NCBI GenBank assembly: GCA_019454045.1
Contig: SKCR01026735.1
Span: 22,850 to 86,849 of the forward strand
Reading direction: 5' to 3'
DNA length: 64,000 bases
From: Zanthoxylum bungeanum
Lineage: Eukaryota > Streptophyta > Magnoliopsida > Sapindales > Rutaceae
Below, piece by piece: positions 1 through 11,968 of the stretch (position 1 is its first letter; each line of letters begins with the position of its first letter). The notes beneath the pieces were generated by a model, which saw only the letters and a list, made by a program, of their open reading frames with translations, made no database searches and was not told the origin of the DNA. Position numbers and translations under genes: made by a program.

Positions 1-837
1 CTGAACAATTACATAGACCACGAGATCATGGCCGCCAGACAAAGGGCAAGGAATCGAGAGGTGAACGTCATCGCGGGAGGGGCAACTCTCTGGCCGGGGA
101 CTCTAACCGGTCGAGGAAAAATTATAGCCGAGCACGGGGACAGAGGTGCTGAAAACAGAAAAAATCCCAAACACCCGAGGAAGTCGGTCGACACCCATCA
201 TGTTCACCGATGAAGACGCTCAGGGGGTAAGTTTCCCCCATGACGACGCATTAATAATCAAAGCAACAATCAGCGGACAGAAGTGGACAGAATCCTGGTA
301 GATCCCGGGAGCGCGGTAGACATAATTTCCAAGGATACCTTGGAGAGCCTGGGAGTAGAATACACAACTCTAACCGAGGACATCACCCCTCTGTACGGTT
401 TCGGAGGTTCAACGGTCGTCCCACTGGGAAGAATTCAACTAGCAATGACGATCGGAGCTGCCCCCAAAACCCGAACGATCATGGTAAACTTCACAGTAGT
501 AGACTGCATGAGCAGTTATCAAGTCATTGTCGGCCGCCCCTTCATGATGAAAACCAAAGCCGCGATGTCCTGCTATTACTTGAAATTAAAGTTCCCCACA
601 CAGGAAGGGATCGGGATCATATGCGGAAGCCAGAAGATAGCCCGCAGCTGTTTTGCCACTTACTCACGGGAGACCCTCTGCGTGGAAAGAGGCACCAAGA
701 AGAGACAGAGAGACGAGGACGACCAATTGATAGCGAAAGTCATCCGGTCGGATGCGTGGAATGCTGAGATACAGAGAGGACATATAAGAAGAGTCTTACT
801 TGTAGTAACCCTTGTAGAGTTGCAAGAAAGATAACGG
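1..837 (+). pseudogene. gag-protease relic of Tat-type gypsy element
   Basis: From 283 an open stretch of about 183 codons gives a retropepsin-like aspartic protease: DPGSAVDII is the active-site region (usual form D-T/S/D-G-S), VIVGRPF is the second conserved block, and LKFPTQEGIG is the typical Tat tail. Just upstream another frame reads PIMFTDEDAQGVSFPHDDA, which normally runs straight into the protease. Here it is one frame off (one base missing near 280), and a second shift separates it from the reading frame at 28-213 (REVNVIAGG, the end of gag). The chain ends at 834 with no reverse transcriptase after it. A decayed polyprotein, not a working gene. DPG in place of the usual DTG/DSG may also weaken catalysis. 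Confidence 0.75.
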
Positions 838-934
838 ATCCAAAAATGTGAGTAAAACTTCTTCTGTCTTAGGCTGACATTTATTTATGCTTGTTTGTGG
901 TGGCCCACACAATGATTTTAAATATTTATTTTAC

Positions 935-2400
935 GGCTCGATCTGCTCTTGTACCACCGAGTCCGTTTTGTTGATATATGTTTTTAACGGCTCGGGTCTG
1001 CCCTCGTACCGCCGAGATCGATGTTTATCCGGCTCAGGGCTGGATTTCGTACCGCCGAGGCCACTGAGATAAATAGCTCGGGGTCGGGCAGTGTCCCACC
1101 GAGCCTGTCTTTGGACTGGGGACGTAACATTCCCCCAGTGCCAAGTGACACTTACAGCTCGGGGACGTAACATTCCCCCGGAGCCTGTCTTTGGACTGGG
1201 GACGTAACATTCCCCCAGTGCCAAGTGACACTTACAGCTCGGGGACGTAACATTCCCCCGGAGCCTGTCTTTGGACTGGGGACGTAACATTCCCCCAGTG
1301 CCAAGTGATTCTTTCAGCTCGGGGACGTAACATTCCCCCGAGCATGTCTTTGGACTGGGGACGTAACATTCCCCCAGTGCCAAATGATTCTAACAGCTCG
1401 GGGACGTAACATTCCCCCGGAGTCTGTCTTTGGGCTGGGGACGTAACATTCCCCCAGTGCCAAGGATTCTAACAGCTCGGGGTCGGGCAATGTCCCACCG
1501 GTCTGTCTTTGGACTGGGGACGTAACATTCCCCCAGTGCCAAGATTCTAACAGCTCGGGGACGTAACATTCCCCCGGAGTCTGTCTTTGGGCTGGGGACG
1601 TAACATTCCCCCAGTGCCAAATGATTCTAACAGCTCGGGGTCGGGCAATGTCCCACCGAGTCTGTCTTTGGACTGGGGACGTAACATTCCCCCAGTGCCA
1701 AATGATTCTAACAGCTCGGGGACGTAACATTCCCCCGGAGTCTGTCTTTGGGCTGGGGACGTAACATTCCCCCAGTGCCAATGATTCTAACAGCTCGGGG
1801 TCGGGCAATGTCCCACCGAGTCTGTCTTGGACTGGGGACGTAACATTCCCCCAGTGCCAAGTGATTCTTTCAGCTCGGGGACGTAACATTCCCCCGGAGC
1901 ATGTCTTTGGACTGGGGACGTAACATTCCCCAGGGCCAAGTAATTCAAACAGCTCGGGGTCGGGCGAGGTCCCACCGAGTCGGCCGCTTCGGTCTGGGGA
2001 GGTAACATTCCCCCAGAATCCAAGTATCTCGCTCAGCTCGGGGTCGGGTTACGTCCCACCGAGTCAACCGCTTCGGTCTGGGGAGGTAACATTCCCCCAG
2101 GACCAAGTGATTTACTCAGCTCGGGTTCGGGTTACGTCCCACCGAGTCAAACTCTTTCGGTTTGGGGAGGTAATATGCCCCCAGAACCCAAGTCATTTAC
2201 TCAGCTCGGGTTCGGGTTACGTCCCACCGAGTCAAACTCTTTCGGTTTGGGGAGGTAATATGCCCCCAGAACCCAAGTCATTCACTCAGCTCGGGGTCGG
2301 GTTACGTCCCACCGATTCAAACTCCTTTGATTTGGGGAGGAAAACATCCCCCCCTCAAATCAAGGACCATTACCCAGCTCGGGGTCAGGTTAGACCCCTC
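935..2400. repeat. ~80-bp tandem array in T1 3' untranslated region
   Basis: CAGCTCGGG marks about sixteen successive units (starts near 1155, 1235, 1315, 1394, 1473, 1551, 1631, 1712, 1791, 1871, 1950, 2034, 2117, 2202, 2287, 2375), so the period is 78-88 bp. Each unit in the first two thirds is two ~40-bp half units that both begin GGGGACGTAACATTCCCC, a near-palindrome. Alternate half units carry GGTCGGGCAATGTCCCACC instead. Units after about 1950 have diverged, and shorter related units reach back to about 935. Tandem repeats at this position are a known hallmark of Tat elements and a known source of satellites. The open frames here on both strands come from the repeat period. Confidence 0.9.
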
Positions 2401-2649
2401 CGGTTCATGATGACCTCTGAAGGGTCTCGTATTGTTCGGACAACAACAAAAACAAAGGAGGGAAGAAATAAGTAAAGGCATAAATATACATGTGTATATG
2501 AAAATATAGTGTTACTACACACAAAAAGTTGAAGTGTACATAGGGCCCCGGTAGGGTTACCCTTTTCATTCAGCCCGCACAGGGGCAGGAATTTTCTTCC
2601 TCTGCTGGTCCAGGTGGCGGAAGAAGCGGCTCGGCATCAGGAGGAGGGG
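2401..2649. other. spacer between tandem array and antisense ORF
   Basis: Noncoding T1 sequence. It holds short GGAGGAGGG/CATCAG repeats at about 2635-2700 that belong to the low-complexity tail of the antisense ORF. Nothing else recognised. Confidence 0.5.
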
Positions 2650-5062
2650 CTACAACTTCAGCATCAGGAGGAGGGCAACAACTTCGGCATCAGGAGGAGG
2701 GATCTCAATGCAGTCTTCACCGGCGGCCGGAGCCTCAGGACGTTCTTCGCAAGAAGCCTCGGAAGCTGGAACAACCGAAATAGGGGCGGGATCCATCACC
2801 TCCTCAAGAGGAAGGGAGCCACTTCCTAAACTCCTCCTCGGAGATATCCCCCTTGCAATAACTGATGGCCGCACGGATGGGGTCCATGTTCAGATTTGGC
2901 AGCACCATCGGAATCAGCTCAGCACAGTCACCAACCCCCTCTAGGCGGATAGCCTCCTTCTCGGCCTCAAGCTCACCCTCCCTCTTCTCGAGCTCGATCT
3001 CCTTCTCCTCGAGGTCAACCTCCCTATCCTCAAGCTCGGTCTTCTTCCTCTCAAGGCTATCTCGGGCTCGAGCAACCTCTTCGTCTTTATTCTTCAACTT
3101 GGCCTCAGCACTTGACACCCTCCCCTTCAAAACGCCAATCTCAGATTGGGCGGCTTTCAAGTCCTCCGGGCATTATCAGCAAGTTTTCGCTCCAGTGAGG
3201 CCGCAGCCTTAAGAGCCTTATTCGTTTTAAAATTCTCAACGGCGGCCAACTGAAGGTTCTCTATCGTCCCCTCCCGGTCAGCCAGCTTTGCCTCCACTTC
3301 GGAGAGACGATTTTGAAGCCTCTAGGCCTGACCGCCCTCGGACAGCAAAGTCAGGAGAAGACCCTTATTCTTGGCCATGAGATAGTTGGCCTGCACACAA
3401 AAAGGGAGAAAGGAGTCAACACACAAAATAAAAAGAACCAAGACCCAAAAAACCGAGAAGGGGAGTAAAAGTACCTTCGCCATCTGAGAACTCATCTCAG
3501 CCACAACACCTTCAGGAGATACGTCCTCATACCTCGAGACCTCTTCAGGAGGAATCACCTCGGCCAATTCATTGAAAGCCGGTACTAGATGGGAAGTGGC
3601 CTCCCGGATGTTCTCCCCCAAGTCATCCACCCCGAGGACCACAGGGCCCTTCCGTTTTTTAGAGGAGCTTTCAGAGGACTTCCTCCCCCTACGGACTTCC
3701 TTCCTCTTAACCAGAGCAGTTTCTTCTCCTCCTCTTGGACCAGCTCGGTCTCCTCGGCCCCGAATGGACGCCTCCTCTTCCTAAGAGGCTTTGGCGGCTG
3801 ATAAGATGAGCGGACCCCGATGATTGTGCACCAGGAGAAGAGAGACCCCGAGCAGCAGGCTGGACATCTCCTTGAGACACCCGCTCAGCCCCAACAGCGG
3901 CAGGGTGTGCCCGGGAAGTTCCAACATCAGCACGGCCGACTTCTTCATGGTACCGGCCAATTTCTCAGAAAATTAGGCCTCTTCGACATGCCTGCAAAGA
4001 AAGAAGGAAATCAGGGACCGAGCACATAACAAAGATATCAAACATAATGAAACAGACTGAAAAGATCATCAAAACAGCCATCAGACACCTACCTACCCGA
4101 CCTGAGACTTCTGAAGGGACGTTTCGAGTAAGACCTGATCCAACAAAGGCCGCGTCATTACCAAATCCCTCCAGTGGGCAGCATACCGGCGAGCCCAGCC
4201 TACCCGGACCCCCGCAACCGATGGGAAACCTTTGGAGCATCCCTCCAACAAGCTGGGAGGAACCAGAAAAGTTAGAAACCTAAAGGGACTAAAGAACAGG
4301 AACAGAGAAAATAAAGGGACATTAGACTCCTAACCTCCCCCTGAAAATATCCGGCACCAAGGTCTCCCCTTCATCTGAAAACAGGGACCGTCCCCAATCC
4401 CCGGTGGCCCAAAACCAGAAATCCTTGAAGTTCTTATTGGAATCTGGGAGCTTCTGGACGATGTTCACAGAGCTGTTATAAGCAGAAAGATAATACCAAC
4501 CATGATGAGCTTTTGGGTTGGCCTTCAGACGATACACCCTCTTCACCTCTTCAAAAGAGGGCTCCCCGAGCCCTGCTCGATGCCAAGCCACATACAACCC
4601 GGCCAGAATTCTCCAACTGTTTAAACTCAGCTGGCAGGGGGCGATCTCCATCCCGGCCAACATCCAAGCGAAGTAAGGCTGGATCGGCAAACGCAGCCCA
4701 CACTCGAAAAAGATAGGAAGGAGTGCTACCGAGCCTTCGTCAGGTTGGCTGGCACGATCCATAGGGCCGGGAACTTCAAGGGCGATGTCTATCGGAATAT
4801 TATACCGCTGACGAAGAAGGGCGAGATCATCCTCGGTTATCTTGGAGGGACGGTTCATATCCAGAGCCGACGACCCAAGTTCACCAGGCTCTGGGTCCTC
4901 CCGAGGAACCCTCTGATGATAAGAGTCATTTTCGACCTCAGAAGGGTGGGGGTAGTATCGAGATCTTCTACGCTGGGCTGCCCCTGAGCCCGAGGAGAGC
5001 TCTTCAGCAGGGGAAGTTGAGATTTTGACAGGCCTTTCGGAGGAAGAATTACTGTCAGACAT
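2650..5062 (-). pseudogene. antisense spliced ORF (putative gypsy-type transposon protein), Tat aORF
   Basis: Runs opposite to T1. Exon 1 is open from ATG 5062 (MSDSNSSSERP) to 4322. It has an acidic/serine-rich head, then the plant domain called 'putative gypsy type transposon' (Pfam Transposase_28), recognised by DLALLRQRYNIP, ECGLRLPIQPYF, LSLNSWRILAG and HHGWYYLSA. 4321-3643 is intron-like, but the next exon around 4000 is broken by stops. A clean GT-AG intron, 3474 to 3391, follows MSSQMAK and rejoins at ANYLMAKNKGLLL. 3160-2804 is a charged coiled coil (ELEDREVDLEEKEIELEKRE), then a P/A/E-rich tail in a shifted frame to about 2650. Function is unknown for this family. This copy is broken. 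Confidence 0.7.
3391..3474 (-). other. intron in antisense ORF
   Basis: On the minus strand the donor GTACTT begins at 3474 and the acceptor TTTGTGTGCAG ends at 3391 after a pyrimidine-rich run. Splicing joins MSSQMAK to ANYLMAKNKG, as expected for this protein class. Confidence 0.6.
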
Positions 5063-5064
5063 CC

Positions 5065-5269
5065 CTGACACCACGAAAAAACAGCGAAGGAAAGAGGATC
5101 AGTCAACGAGGGGTCACCCACGATGTCCGTGCTATAACTAGATTTGGAGTCTCTAAAGAAGTGCCCTAAAGCAAGACCCAGCAAAACCACAAGTCTCTCC
5201 CTAAGCAAAATAAACAAACAAAAACACTGCATGAAGAAAAAGAGAAGAAAGGTCGCTCAGAAAACTTAC
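5065..5269 (-). other. candidate 5' leader intron of antisense ORF
   Basis: On the minus strand GTAAGT starts at 5269 and an acceptor GGTGTCAG ends at 5065, three bases before the ATG at 5062. It would remove upstream sequence between the antisense TATA box and the start codon. Inferred from splice consensus only. Confidence 0.4.
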
Positions 5270-5451
5270 TTGTTCTTCTCAAAGGCAGGAGGTTGTACGG
5301 TGCGGTGATGCTCGTTCCTTAGTTACACGGCAACAAAGAGAAAAGATGAAGGCCGCGGATGAGTTTCGAGAACACGGAGTTGAATGGATCGCAAAGAAAT
5401 TACAGAAGAGAAGCAGATGATTGCCAAAAAAAGATGGAACAGGGGAAGCCT

Positions 5452-5463
5452 CCCCTTTTTATA
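5452..5463 (-). promoter_or_regulatory. TATA box of antisense ORF
   Basis: TATAAAAAGGGG on the minus strand, about 390 bp upstream of the antisense ATG and inside the T1 internal region rather than the LTR. It suggests that the antisense ORF has its own promoter. Confidence 0.5.
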
Positions 5464-5857
5464 TCCGTGACCAGGATGCTCGTGACCATTGGATCTAAAG
5501 GAAGAGCCCGGACGAACGCCAAGTGTCACCTACGAGAGGTGTCTCCCAAAACCAAACAAACGGCTGAGATCAGCCCACAGTGGAGAGTACCTATACACGG
5601 TCGATTCGTCCTCTCTTCTGGCGGGAACCCAGGGATGTGTGACAAGTGTCGAGCATTGGAAGAAACCCTAAAGTTGATTTGATAGGCATTTAAAGAGACA
5701 TGATGGTTGCGCGTCTCAAGGAAAGATGATGGGAACGGCAAGAAAATTCCTTCTTACATCTTGGGACGACTACCAGCATAGACAATCAGCACACCCTCTT
5801 CATATAGTTCCCGGCACCAACTCACGTACTCGTTGGAACCGAGAACTAGGGGACAGA
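5464..5857 (+). other. T1 3' untranslated region and polypurine tract
   Basis: No gene seen. It ends in ACTAGGGGACAGA (5845-5857), the likely polypurine tract that primes plus-strand synthesis, directly before the LTR. Confidence 0.5.
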
Positions 5858-6611
5858 TGTTGATGGTGTTTTCAGGCGCTACAGCATTTAAGACAGTACG
5901 ACAAGGACAAAAGGGTAAATTCGCTGTCTGGTTGAGATCATGTAGCCGACCCGACCACAACATATGAAAACCGACCACTTTAGTTCATCAGACCGAGCAC
6001 TATAGAGATCGGCAGGAACACTCTCGGCATAAAAGATTGTCATGACCGACCACATTAAGACCGACCAGACAACGGGCCGCGCTCAAGACAAACAACACCC
6101 CATTCCTGTGGATAAGATAAGGAGGATATCCTACTCTCACAAAGGAAAAAGAAGTCAGAATCCAAAAGGGAATACGGAAGAAGAAGGCAATACCGGATCA
6201 GGAAACCCTACAAGAAGAGAAGATTGAGTCCAAATAGGATTTCTTATACAAATAGGAGTCTGATTTCTGTATTATTATAAATAGAAGGGTAGAGCATGTG
6301 TAAAAGGGCATCTGAAAATCATCACAAGAGTAAGAGATTAGAATCATAGAGTTCTGATTTGTAAAAGCAAAGAAGAGATCTGAGGAGTGAATTTGAGTAA
6401 TAAAAAGTACCATCCTGTTCTTCCCCGTGGACGTAGGTCGGATCCAAATCCACCGAACCACGTTAAATCTCCTTGTTGATTGGTGTATTTATCTGTTTTT
6501 CTGCTAAGTTTGCCTTTGGTCCCCCATAACCAAACAAATTCACTATTGAAGGAGGATTTCCTCGGGAGTGATATTCCAATATTACCCTGAGACCAAAATC
6601 CGCCGTCAACA
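5858..6611 (+). mobile_element. 3' LTR of T1
   Basis: Begins TGTTGA after the purine tract and ends TCAACA, a perfect 6-bp inverted pair. A TATA box, TATAAATAG, lies at 6276-6284, placing transcription start near 6310. The right boundary is firm because family-A sequence resumes at 6612. The left boundary rests on the terminal inverted repeat and the tract, as the 5' LTR is not in the window. Confidence 0.7.
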
Positions 6612-7648
6612 TACGTCATTGGTGAATCTTCGGGAAGCGACCCAAGAGATCTCCGGATATATTGGCAGTAAATACGGTCGTCGGATTATCCGAACACGTA
6701 CGTACCTCGTACTACGTTTTTACCGATTCACAAGTCAAGGTTGGCTTCTAGCAAAGCGCCATGCCTACCCAATTCTCCAGAAATATTCTTATAGGAATAT
6801 AAGATCTATATCAAGCGTAGTATACCATAGTATTGCGTATATCGAACCAGTATCGGATGATCACATGTTAGGCCTGGGGCTGGAAATGTGTCTGCCCCGT
6901 ACGAAACATATATCGGACATCAAGCAACTAGTCTCTTTAAATCGGACAATCCTGACCTGGTCATATTGTCCCGACAGTTGCAACCTGTTATAGAGTACTA
7001 GTTCTGTGTCCTGCGTGATCATCACCTCCATATGTCTGAAGTGATACTTCCATCTCGACATCACATCCAGTACACTACGATTCTCGATAAACCCAGAAGA
7101 GGTGTACTCAGAACCGGTTAAGGTCCCCAACCACCAAAACCAAAGTTTACCGATTGTCGCAAGTACTAGCGATGTAAGTCTCAGGTTAAGACCATATACA
7201 CCTACCCTGATGCGGCCTCCCATAGACACGCAGACATACTACCAATGGGATTCCGCGGGGTCTGTCCAGAGCGAAGCTGTTTTCCGTACCATCGGTAAAA
7301 CACAACCTCCTATCGCACTTGCATAAGTATCCAATACTTAAATATATGAGAACTATGCCGTTGTGCCCTCACAACGTGCACAAGCGCAATACTAGTCTAT
7401 TCCGCATTATCGATGTCCGATCTCGATAATACTCCGACTAGGGATATTTAATGATTAAACCTTTATGGATTGATACTGTCTCATATCATCTCAATCCGGT
7501 ATTAATCATATGAACTTTCGCCATTTATATATCAAAGTAAATAATATTACAAAACGGCAAAAGGCAATTTCATTATCACATAGTTAATTTTGTACAATAA
7601 TACAATATCATTTACAAACAGTGACGCTATGGGACATAATGTCTAACA
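6612..7648 (-). mobile_element. family-A LTR A1 (reverse), cut by T1
   Basis: Reverse complement of the first half of the ~2.1-kb family-A LTR. It starts at 7648 with TGTTAGAC and matches the A LTR copies through the GATGACGTATG region, where T1 is inserted. It is more diverged at its start than the other A copies, so it looks like an older or separate subfamily. It is head-to-head with A2 and interrupts A2's internal region just before GGGCCACCGA. The rest, and whether it is solo or full length, is left of the window. Confidence 0.75.
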
Positions 7649-9874
7649 AAAGGGCCACCGATCTATTAGCCCTATTCATGGTGAAGTTAGTGGGCCCATA
7701 TCTAGCTAGGCTAGATGTGAACATGAATATTTTTCGACCTTAACGGATGTGGCATCACGTTAATGTGTTTCTTTTGAAGAACACAAATTAGAAACTTTTA
7801 GAGTTTCGACACGAAATAGACAAACAGATCGGCTATAGTATTATACCGTCACGGTAAGACCGTAATGGAAAATACTTAAGCAATAAGTTTCTTATCTACT
7901 TGAAAGAGTATAGTATTCTTTCAAATGAGGACTCCTCCCGGAACACGTCAAAGTGACGGTGTGTCCGAACGGATTAACCGAATCATGTTAAACATGATAA
8001 GGCTAATCATGAGTCGCTCTGAGCTACCATTTCCTTCAACGGATAAGTTTTAACAGTGCAAGAACTTATTTAGAATAAGGTTCCATAATAATCTGTTTGA
8101 CAGATTACATATTAGATATGAACGGGAAAGAAACCGGGTTTCTCATTCCTGATAATTTGGGTATGCCAGGCATAACGTTTGGATGATACCAAACTAAGGA
8201 CCCAAATTGGATAAGTGCCAATATAGGTTATCCTAAGGGAAACCATAAGTATAGTACTTATAAATCTCACATCAGAACAATGTGATTGTTGCTCACCATG
8301 CGGTTTTTCCTGAGAGGAATACCGATATGCAGTGGTCAGTGGGAGGATAGTGATACTCGATGAAAATCGGAGTAATACTGTTCAAGGCACAAGGTCCGTA
8401 ATGGAACACAAATAGTTCATCAATGATGAATCTGTACCATTAATCTTCGAATACACAAGAACTGCATAGATCGGATAGAGTCAGAAAACAACCTGGGGTA
8501 TGGGTTTCTGATCTCACCTCATAAAGATGTTAATCTTATGAAGGTATACCAACCGACTACGTTTTGAGGAAGTGATACAAGGTATCGACTCCCTATTATG
8601 GCAAAGTGCCATGAGTCCGGAATGGATTCCATGTTTAACAACTATTTTGGATACTAGTTGTTGTACCAGAAGGCATTGTGCCTATGGTACATTAAACGTC
8701 TTCAAGGAAGACATACATGGAAGGCAACATACCAACGTACAAAGTTGGGCTTTTGACGGAAATGTATCGTTATCAACATTGTGTTAATAACGGTTCAACA
8801 TTTTACCTGTTGGCATGGTAAATCCATTTTGAAGATGCTTGTTGATAACTGCGTATTTCATTTATGAAATGTGTCAGTTATAGATCAAAATCGCTTTCCT
8901 GAAAAGGAAACCTTTTGGAGAATGTTTATAACATTCTGATGATTTTGTATAACCAACAAACGAGGTTTGAGGGTTATTCGATCCATGTTTGGATTAATGC
9001 AAGCATAAGGTTCTTGGAACTGTCGTTTTGAAATAATCATAATGGTTTATGATTTGACTGAAAACGAAATAATTCTTGTGTATATAAGGAGGTTAGTGGG
9101 AGAGCGCACTGACAGTGAAATTCCCATATAGCAATTGATGAAAGCTTGGCTTTCAATAGAAATTCTCCATAGAATTCTGGGGAGTAACAACCTTTATTCG
9201 AGGAATAAAGATCTACTGGGATAGATTTGGAGTTGGTTAACACTCTCTGGAAATTGTACATTTAAAATGTACTTGATTTGGTGTCTCATACGCTTCGAGC
9301 ATATGGAGTCACAATCGGGTCAATCCAAGTGATAGTCACATGATTGAAGATTAAGAACATCTGTTAGTATCTGAGAGAACTAAAGATGTTGTCTTAAACT
9401 TTGGAGATGGAGAACTTGAAGGGACTGGGATCACTGCTGCAAGTTTCCAAACAATTAAATATTGTGGTACTATAAAGTTTGAACACTGGGACAGTGAGCT
9501 GGAAATCTTCCGAGCAAGATAACTGTTGCCGAATAAACAACAAATGCGGATTATTGTTGCAGCTGAGGCAGCAATAGAAGCCATTTGGATCGAAAATAAA
9601 TCTAATTAGATTAGATATAGTTCTTTTAGCAGTTGAGCTAGGCGTCAGCACAGGCTAAAGAATTAATGGTCTCATCGACGATCCAGATATATACTTCTAT
9701 ATTCATCTGATTCGTTCGGATCATACATCGTGGCGATGTAATGATCGTGTAAATCGCGTCAGACGATAATTAAGCAAATCCGCTGACGAAAATCTTTTCT
9801 CAGCAATTTGAGCGAACCGTACATAGTTCGGGTGTTAGACACTCGAGTGACTGGCTATGTGCCAAGTGGGAGAT
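7649..9874 (+). pseudogene. family-A copia pol relic, copy A2
   Basis: Decayed 3' half of Ty1/copia pol, recognisable in patches. Near 8972 the translation VIRSMFGLMQA-stop-GSWNCRF matches the RT block RSIYGLKQASRSWN. Near 9120-9240 is the GIKIYRDR region, and near 9500-9600 ELEIFRARitVAE-stop-TTNA then AAEAAIEA matches WKSSKQxTVADSTTEAEY of RNase H. At about 9780 comes LTK..SQQFER..VHSSGVR. Many stops and shifts. The TAA at 9534-9536 is shared with three other copies. Ends in the tract AAGTGGGAGAT before the LTR. The region also contains many short perfect hairpins, described in the findings. Confidence 0.75.
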
Positions 9875-11968
9875 TGTTGGATAATATGACCCATAGCGTC
9901 ACTATTTGTACATATCACGGTGTTGTTGTACAAATTAACTATGTGACAAGGAAATTGCACTCTCATCATTTGTGATTAGATCACCATAGATGTATAAATG
10001 AAGAGAGGTCCATATGATTAGTTCCTGGATTGAGATGATATGAGACAGTATCAGTCCACGAAGGATTAATCATTAAATATCCCTAGCCGGAGTATTATCG
10101 AGACAGGACATCGATAATGCGGAATAGGCTAGTATTGCATTTGTGCGCGTTGTGAGGGCACGACGGCATAGTTCTCATATATTTAAGTATTGGATACTTA
10201 TGCAAGTGCGATAGGAGGTTGTGTTTCACACCGATGGTACGGGAAACAGCTTCGCTCTGGATAGACCCCTCGGAATCCCATTGGTATTATGACTATGTGT
10301 CTATGGGAGTCCGACATCAGGGTAGGTGTATTTGGTCTTAACCTGAGACTTGCACCGCTAATACTTACGATAATCGGTAGACTTTGGTCTTGGTGGTACA
10401 GGGCTTTAACCGATTCTGCATACACCACTTCTGGGTTTATCAGAGAGTCGTAGTGTATTGGGTGTGATGTCAAGACGGAAGTATCACTTCAGTCATAGTG
10501 GAGATGATGTCACGCAGGATACGGTACTAGTGCTCTTGAGTGATGCGCATCCAATCATGATATTATGACCAGGTCATGAATATCTGATTATAGAGACTAG
10601 TTACCAGACATCCGACATGTGCTTCAGACGGGGCAGACACTTATCCAGCCCCAGCCCTAGCACGTGACTATCCGATACTGGGCCGATATACACAATACTA
10701 CGGTATACTACGCTTGATACAGATCTATATATATTCCTGTAAGAATATTTCTGGAGAATTGGGTAGGCATGGCGCTTTGCTAGAAGCCAACCTTGTCTTG
10801 TAATTCGGTATAAACGTAGTACGAGGTACTTACGTGTTCGGATAGTCCGACGACCGTATTTACTGCCAACATATCCGGAGATCTCATGGGTCGCTTCCTG
10901 AAGATTCACCGATGACGTATGACTCGCACTTTAATTAATCTGGGATTAATTGGAAGAGAGAGAAAATTAATCTGGGATTAATTATGGAGATATTTTATCT
11001 CGGATAAAATATCGTTAAAGAGAGAGAACGATTAATTTGGAATTAATCGATAAATTAATATATTTGATATATTAAACGAAATTGGATTTCGACGCGGAAT
11101 TAAAATTAGATTTTAATTCGGGCGAACGAATTAATTTAGAATTAATTCGTTAGCGACGTGAATAGTGATTTCGCTAGGCGTAATCATTTAATTACGACGC
11201 AACGGAAAATTCGTTAATTTGGAATTAGCGAACCCGAGCCCGGGATTATTTGCGAGGGCATTCGCATTTCGAATTCGAGTGCGGCACGCAAATCAAATCG
11301 AGCGTCAAATCGCTAGTCACATCAAGCGTCAATCAAATGTCACTTTGAGTGATGTGACATGTTGTCACTTGATTTGAGTGATTGATGTAGAAGTTGAAAA
11401 AGAAACTTTTGCTTTTTGCTTTTTGACTTTAGCATTTAAGGAAAAGTAAAATATATGGTAAATGGTTTTAATTTTGGAAAAATATAAAAACCTATTACAT
11501 TTTATTTTCCTTTTACTTTTTTCTCTCTTTTTACGCATCTTTTCCTCTCCCTCTCTTTTCTCTCCTTCTTCCACTTTCGGCTTGGAGCCGATTTCTTCTC
11601 CAAAATTTCTGGTTTGACCGAAATTTTGAGAAGCAAATGAAGAAGAGTAGTGCTAGCACACACATGGGTTATATTATGGTGATAGGGAAACGAATTTGTG
11701 AGCTTGGAAACATTGAAGCTTGTTGAGCTTCAATGGAGTCTTTCATGGCCAATTTTTGGAGCATCAAAACAGCCCCCACCGTGTAGTCCACTGCAGTTCA
11801 AGAAGGCCCAAAACCGAGCTTTATGGAGGCAGAAACATGAAGTACGAATTTGGTCCATCTTTGTTGCATCTCTACCGATCCATGTGAGTTTTTCCGCACC
11901 TCATTTGGTTGTATTCTACTCGTTTTTATGCATGATTTATGATCTTGGGACTTGATTGAAACTCAACA
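9875..11968 (+). mobile_element. family-A 3' LTR, copy A2
   Basis: TGTTGG...CAACA, 2094 bp, directly after the copia tract AAGTGGGAGAT. It contains the hairpin ladder (about 10930-11230), a TATA box TATAAAAA at 11483-11490, a pyrimidine-rich start region (CTCTCTC) and the U5 end CTTGATTGAAACTCAACA. Flank on the right is CAAAT. The left flank is outside the window. Confidence 0.85.

Larger units (their letters stand above)
1..6611 (+). mobile_element. Tat-lineage Ty3/gypsy element T1, 3' part
   Basis: The 5' end lies left of the window. In order: gag-protease relic (1-837), tandem array (about 935-2400), antisense spliced ORF (2650-5062), its promoter, purine tract and 3' LTR (5858-6611). This order, with tandem repeats and an antisense ORF before the 3' LTR, is known for the Tat lineage. 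Reverse transcriptase, RNase H and integrase are absent between protease and repeats, so this copy is not autonomous. The right end CA at 6610-6611 is followed by TACGT and then by family-A LTR sequence reading on unbroken, so T1 is inserted in A1. The left duplication is outside the window. Confidence 0.8.

Noticed and set aside
1314..1889. Long frames through the T1 tandem array
   Set aside because: Repeat-period artefact. Several frames on the minus strand give the same repeated peptide.
935..2400. CRISPR-like regular repeats
   Set aside because: Plant retrotransposon context, units are contiguous with no unique spacers.
2865..3212. Plus-strand serine-rich ORF over the antisense ORF
   Set aside because: Low-complexity mirror of the Glu/Lys-rich coiled coil on the minus strand.
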